A DNA stretch of 64,000 bases from Gammaproteobacteria bacterium (lineage in GTDB: Bacteria; Pseudomonadota; Gammaproteobacteria; Steroidobacterales; Steroidobacteraceae). Below are positions 63,226 to 64,000 of the stretch, piece by piece. A program made the position numbers and the translations under genes. The stretch spans positions 62,001 through 126,000 of the forward strand of contig VGUH01000003.1 of assembly GCA_016874295.1 (NCBI GenBank), read 5' to 3'. The stretch's first letter is position 1, and the number at the start of each line of letters is the position of its first letter. A model generated the notes under the pieces. That model was not told the origin of the DNA and searched no databases. It worked only from the letters and a program-made list of their open reading frames with translations.

Positions 63226-64000
63226 TCACAGTCCCCCGAGGCCGCGCTTGGCGAGAGCGCGCGCGATGACGAGGCGCTGGACCTCGCTCGCTCCTTCCCA
63301 GATGCGGTCTACGCGGAGCTCGCGGAAGAAGCGCTCCGCGGCGTTCTCGCGCATGTAGCCGCGACCCCCGAGGATCTGCAGTGCGCGGTCGGCGATCCGG
63401 TTCGCCGCCTCGGAAGCATAAAGCTTGGCGATCGAGCAGCGCACGTGCAGGGACTTCAGGTCCTCGCCGCGGTCGTGCGCCTCGGCGGCCTCGAAGGTGA
63501 TCAGCCGCGCGGCCCACAGCTCGGTCACGCTGTCGGCCAGCATCGCCTGCACCATCTGCTTCTCGGCGAGCGGCTCCCCGCCGACCATCCGCGTCGCCGC
63601 GAACGCGCTCGCCTCCTCGATCAAGCGCGCGGCGGCGCCGCAGCAGCGCGCGGCGATCATCAGCCGCTCGTGGCGGAACCAGGCGTGCGAGAAGCGCATG
63701 CCGTCGCCCTCCTCACCGATGCGGTTCGCCTCGGGGACGAATGCCTCGGTGAAGCGGCAGATCGGGTGATGGGCGTTGAACGTGTGGCTGAAGGCCGGCG
63801 TGCGCACGACCTCGATGCCGGGCCCCGGCTTGTCCACGAAGAAGAGCGAATCCGAGCCGGCATGCGGGCCGTCGACGAGGCGCGCCTGCAGGATGAAGTA
63901 GTCGGCGAGGTTGGCACTCGTGACGTACCACTTCTCGCCGGAAATCGCGTAGCCGCCCTGGACGCGCCGCGCCACGGTCTCGACCACGACGTCCGAGCCC
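63226..64000 (-). CDS. Acyl-CoA dehydrogenase (3' part, runs off the right edge)
   Basis: The last 257 or so codons of a flavin-dependent acyl-CoA dehydrogenase. ISGEKWYVTSANLADYFILQ is the middle domain; the C-terminal helical domain includes QILGGRGYMRENAAERFFRE and WEGASEVQRLVIAR, with the catalytic Glu in WEGAS. The N-terminal part is outside the window. It lies directly upstream of potF (4-bp gap), so the operon order is acyl-CoA dehydrogenase, potFGHI, Rieske oxygenase. Confidence 0.92.
   Translation of the reverse strand, partial: GSDVVVETVARRVQGGYAISGEKWYVTSANLADYFILQARLVDGPHAGSDSLFFVDKPGPGIEVVRTPAFSHTFNAHHPICRFTEAFVPEANRIGEEGDGMRFSHAWFRHERLMIAARCCGAAARLIEEASAFAATRMVGGEPLAEKQMVQAMLADSVTELWAARLITFEAAEAHDRGEDLKSLHVRCSIAKLYASEAANRIADRALQILGGRGYMRENAAERFFRELRVDRIWEGASEVQRLVIARALAKRGLGGL

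Overview
The window is 64 kb of very GC-rich bacterial chromosome. It starts inside murE and ends inside an acyl-CoA dehydrogenase gene. The gene content points to a gammaproteobacterium: a dcw cluster in the order mraZ-rsmH-ftsL-ftsI-murE, LpoA and SspB homologues, petABC, a kdsD-kdsC-lptC-lptA-lptB-rpoN-hpf-rapZ block, and mpl. The PPi-type phosphofructokinase next to a membrane pyrophosphatase, the sorAB-like pair and the HiPIP gene suggest an environmental lineage near the Xanthomonadales/Nevskiales/Steroidobacterales. That placement is inference. No tRNA, rRNA, intact mobile element or CRISPR array was seen.

Layout. 0-3.6 kb: start of the division and cell wall cluster (minus strand), with a clear sigma70 promoter and four 10-bp MraZ operator repeats. 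3.8-7.3 kb: rnpB, rsmI, lpoA, yraN. 7.3-13.2 kb: sspB, the cytochrome bc1 operon, a DegS-type protease, murA and a BolA-family gene. A perfect 31-bp inverted repeat (13180-13257) separates these from the LPS export/sigma-54 block (13.3-19.3 kb). 19.3-26.4 kb: patatin, PrxQ, MoxR/VWA pair, sulfite dehydrogenase pair, amidohydrolase and a cytochrome c. 26.5-34.5 kb: a tkt-gap-pgk-pyk operon that continues into a penicillin-acylase-family gene. 34.5-38 kb: methyl cycle genes metK and ahcY with an S-adenosylhomocysteine riboswitch between them. 37-45 kb: housekeeping genes (hemL, mpl, rnd). 45-49.5 kb: adk, PPi-dependent phosphofructokinase and H+-pyrophosphatase.

49.5-58 kb is an eroded accessory region. 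It holds a sterol-desaturase-family gene, a HiPIP, two genes that have both lost their 5' halves and meet back to back at about 51.41 kb, an atypical PLP decarboxylase with an M20 peptidase, sulfotransferases (one intact, one a remnant), an aspartyl hydroxylase, and a 44-codon reading frame that ends as the last strand of a TonB-dependent receptor. 58-64 kb is a tightly coupled operon (acyl-CoA dehydrogenase, potFGHI-like transporter, Rieske oxygenase). The Rieske gene carries one in-frame amber codon at position 49.

Across the window genes are packed with 1-4 base stop/start overlaps (ATGA, GTGA, TTGA, TGATG), so translational coupling looks like the dominant operon style. No clear new defence or biosynthetic system was found. 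The best leads are the inverted repeat, the decay scars at 51.4, 57.0 and 58.0 kb, the amber-interrupted Rieske gene in an otherwise intact uptake and oxidation operon, and the adk-pfp-hppA pyrophosphate module.
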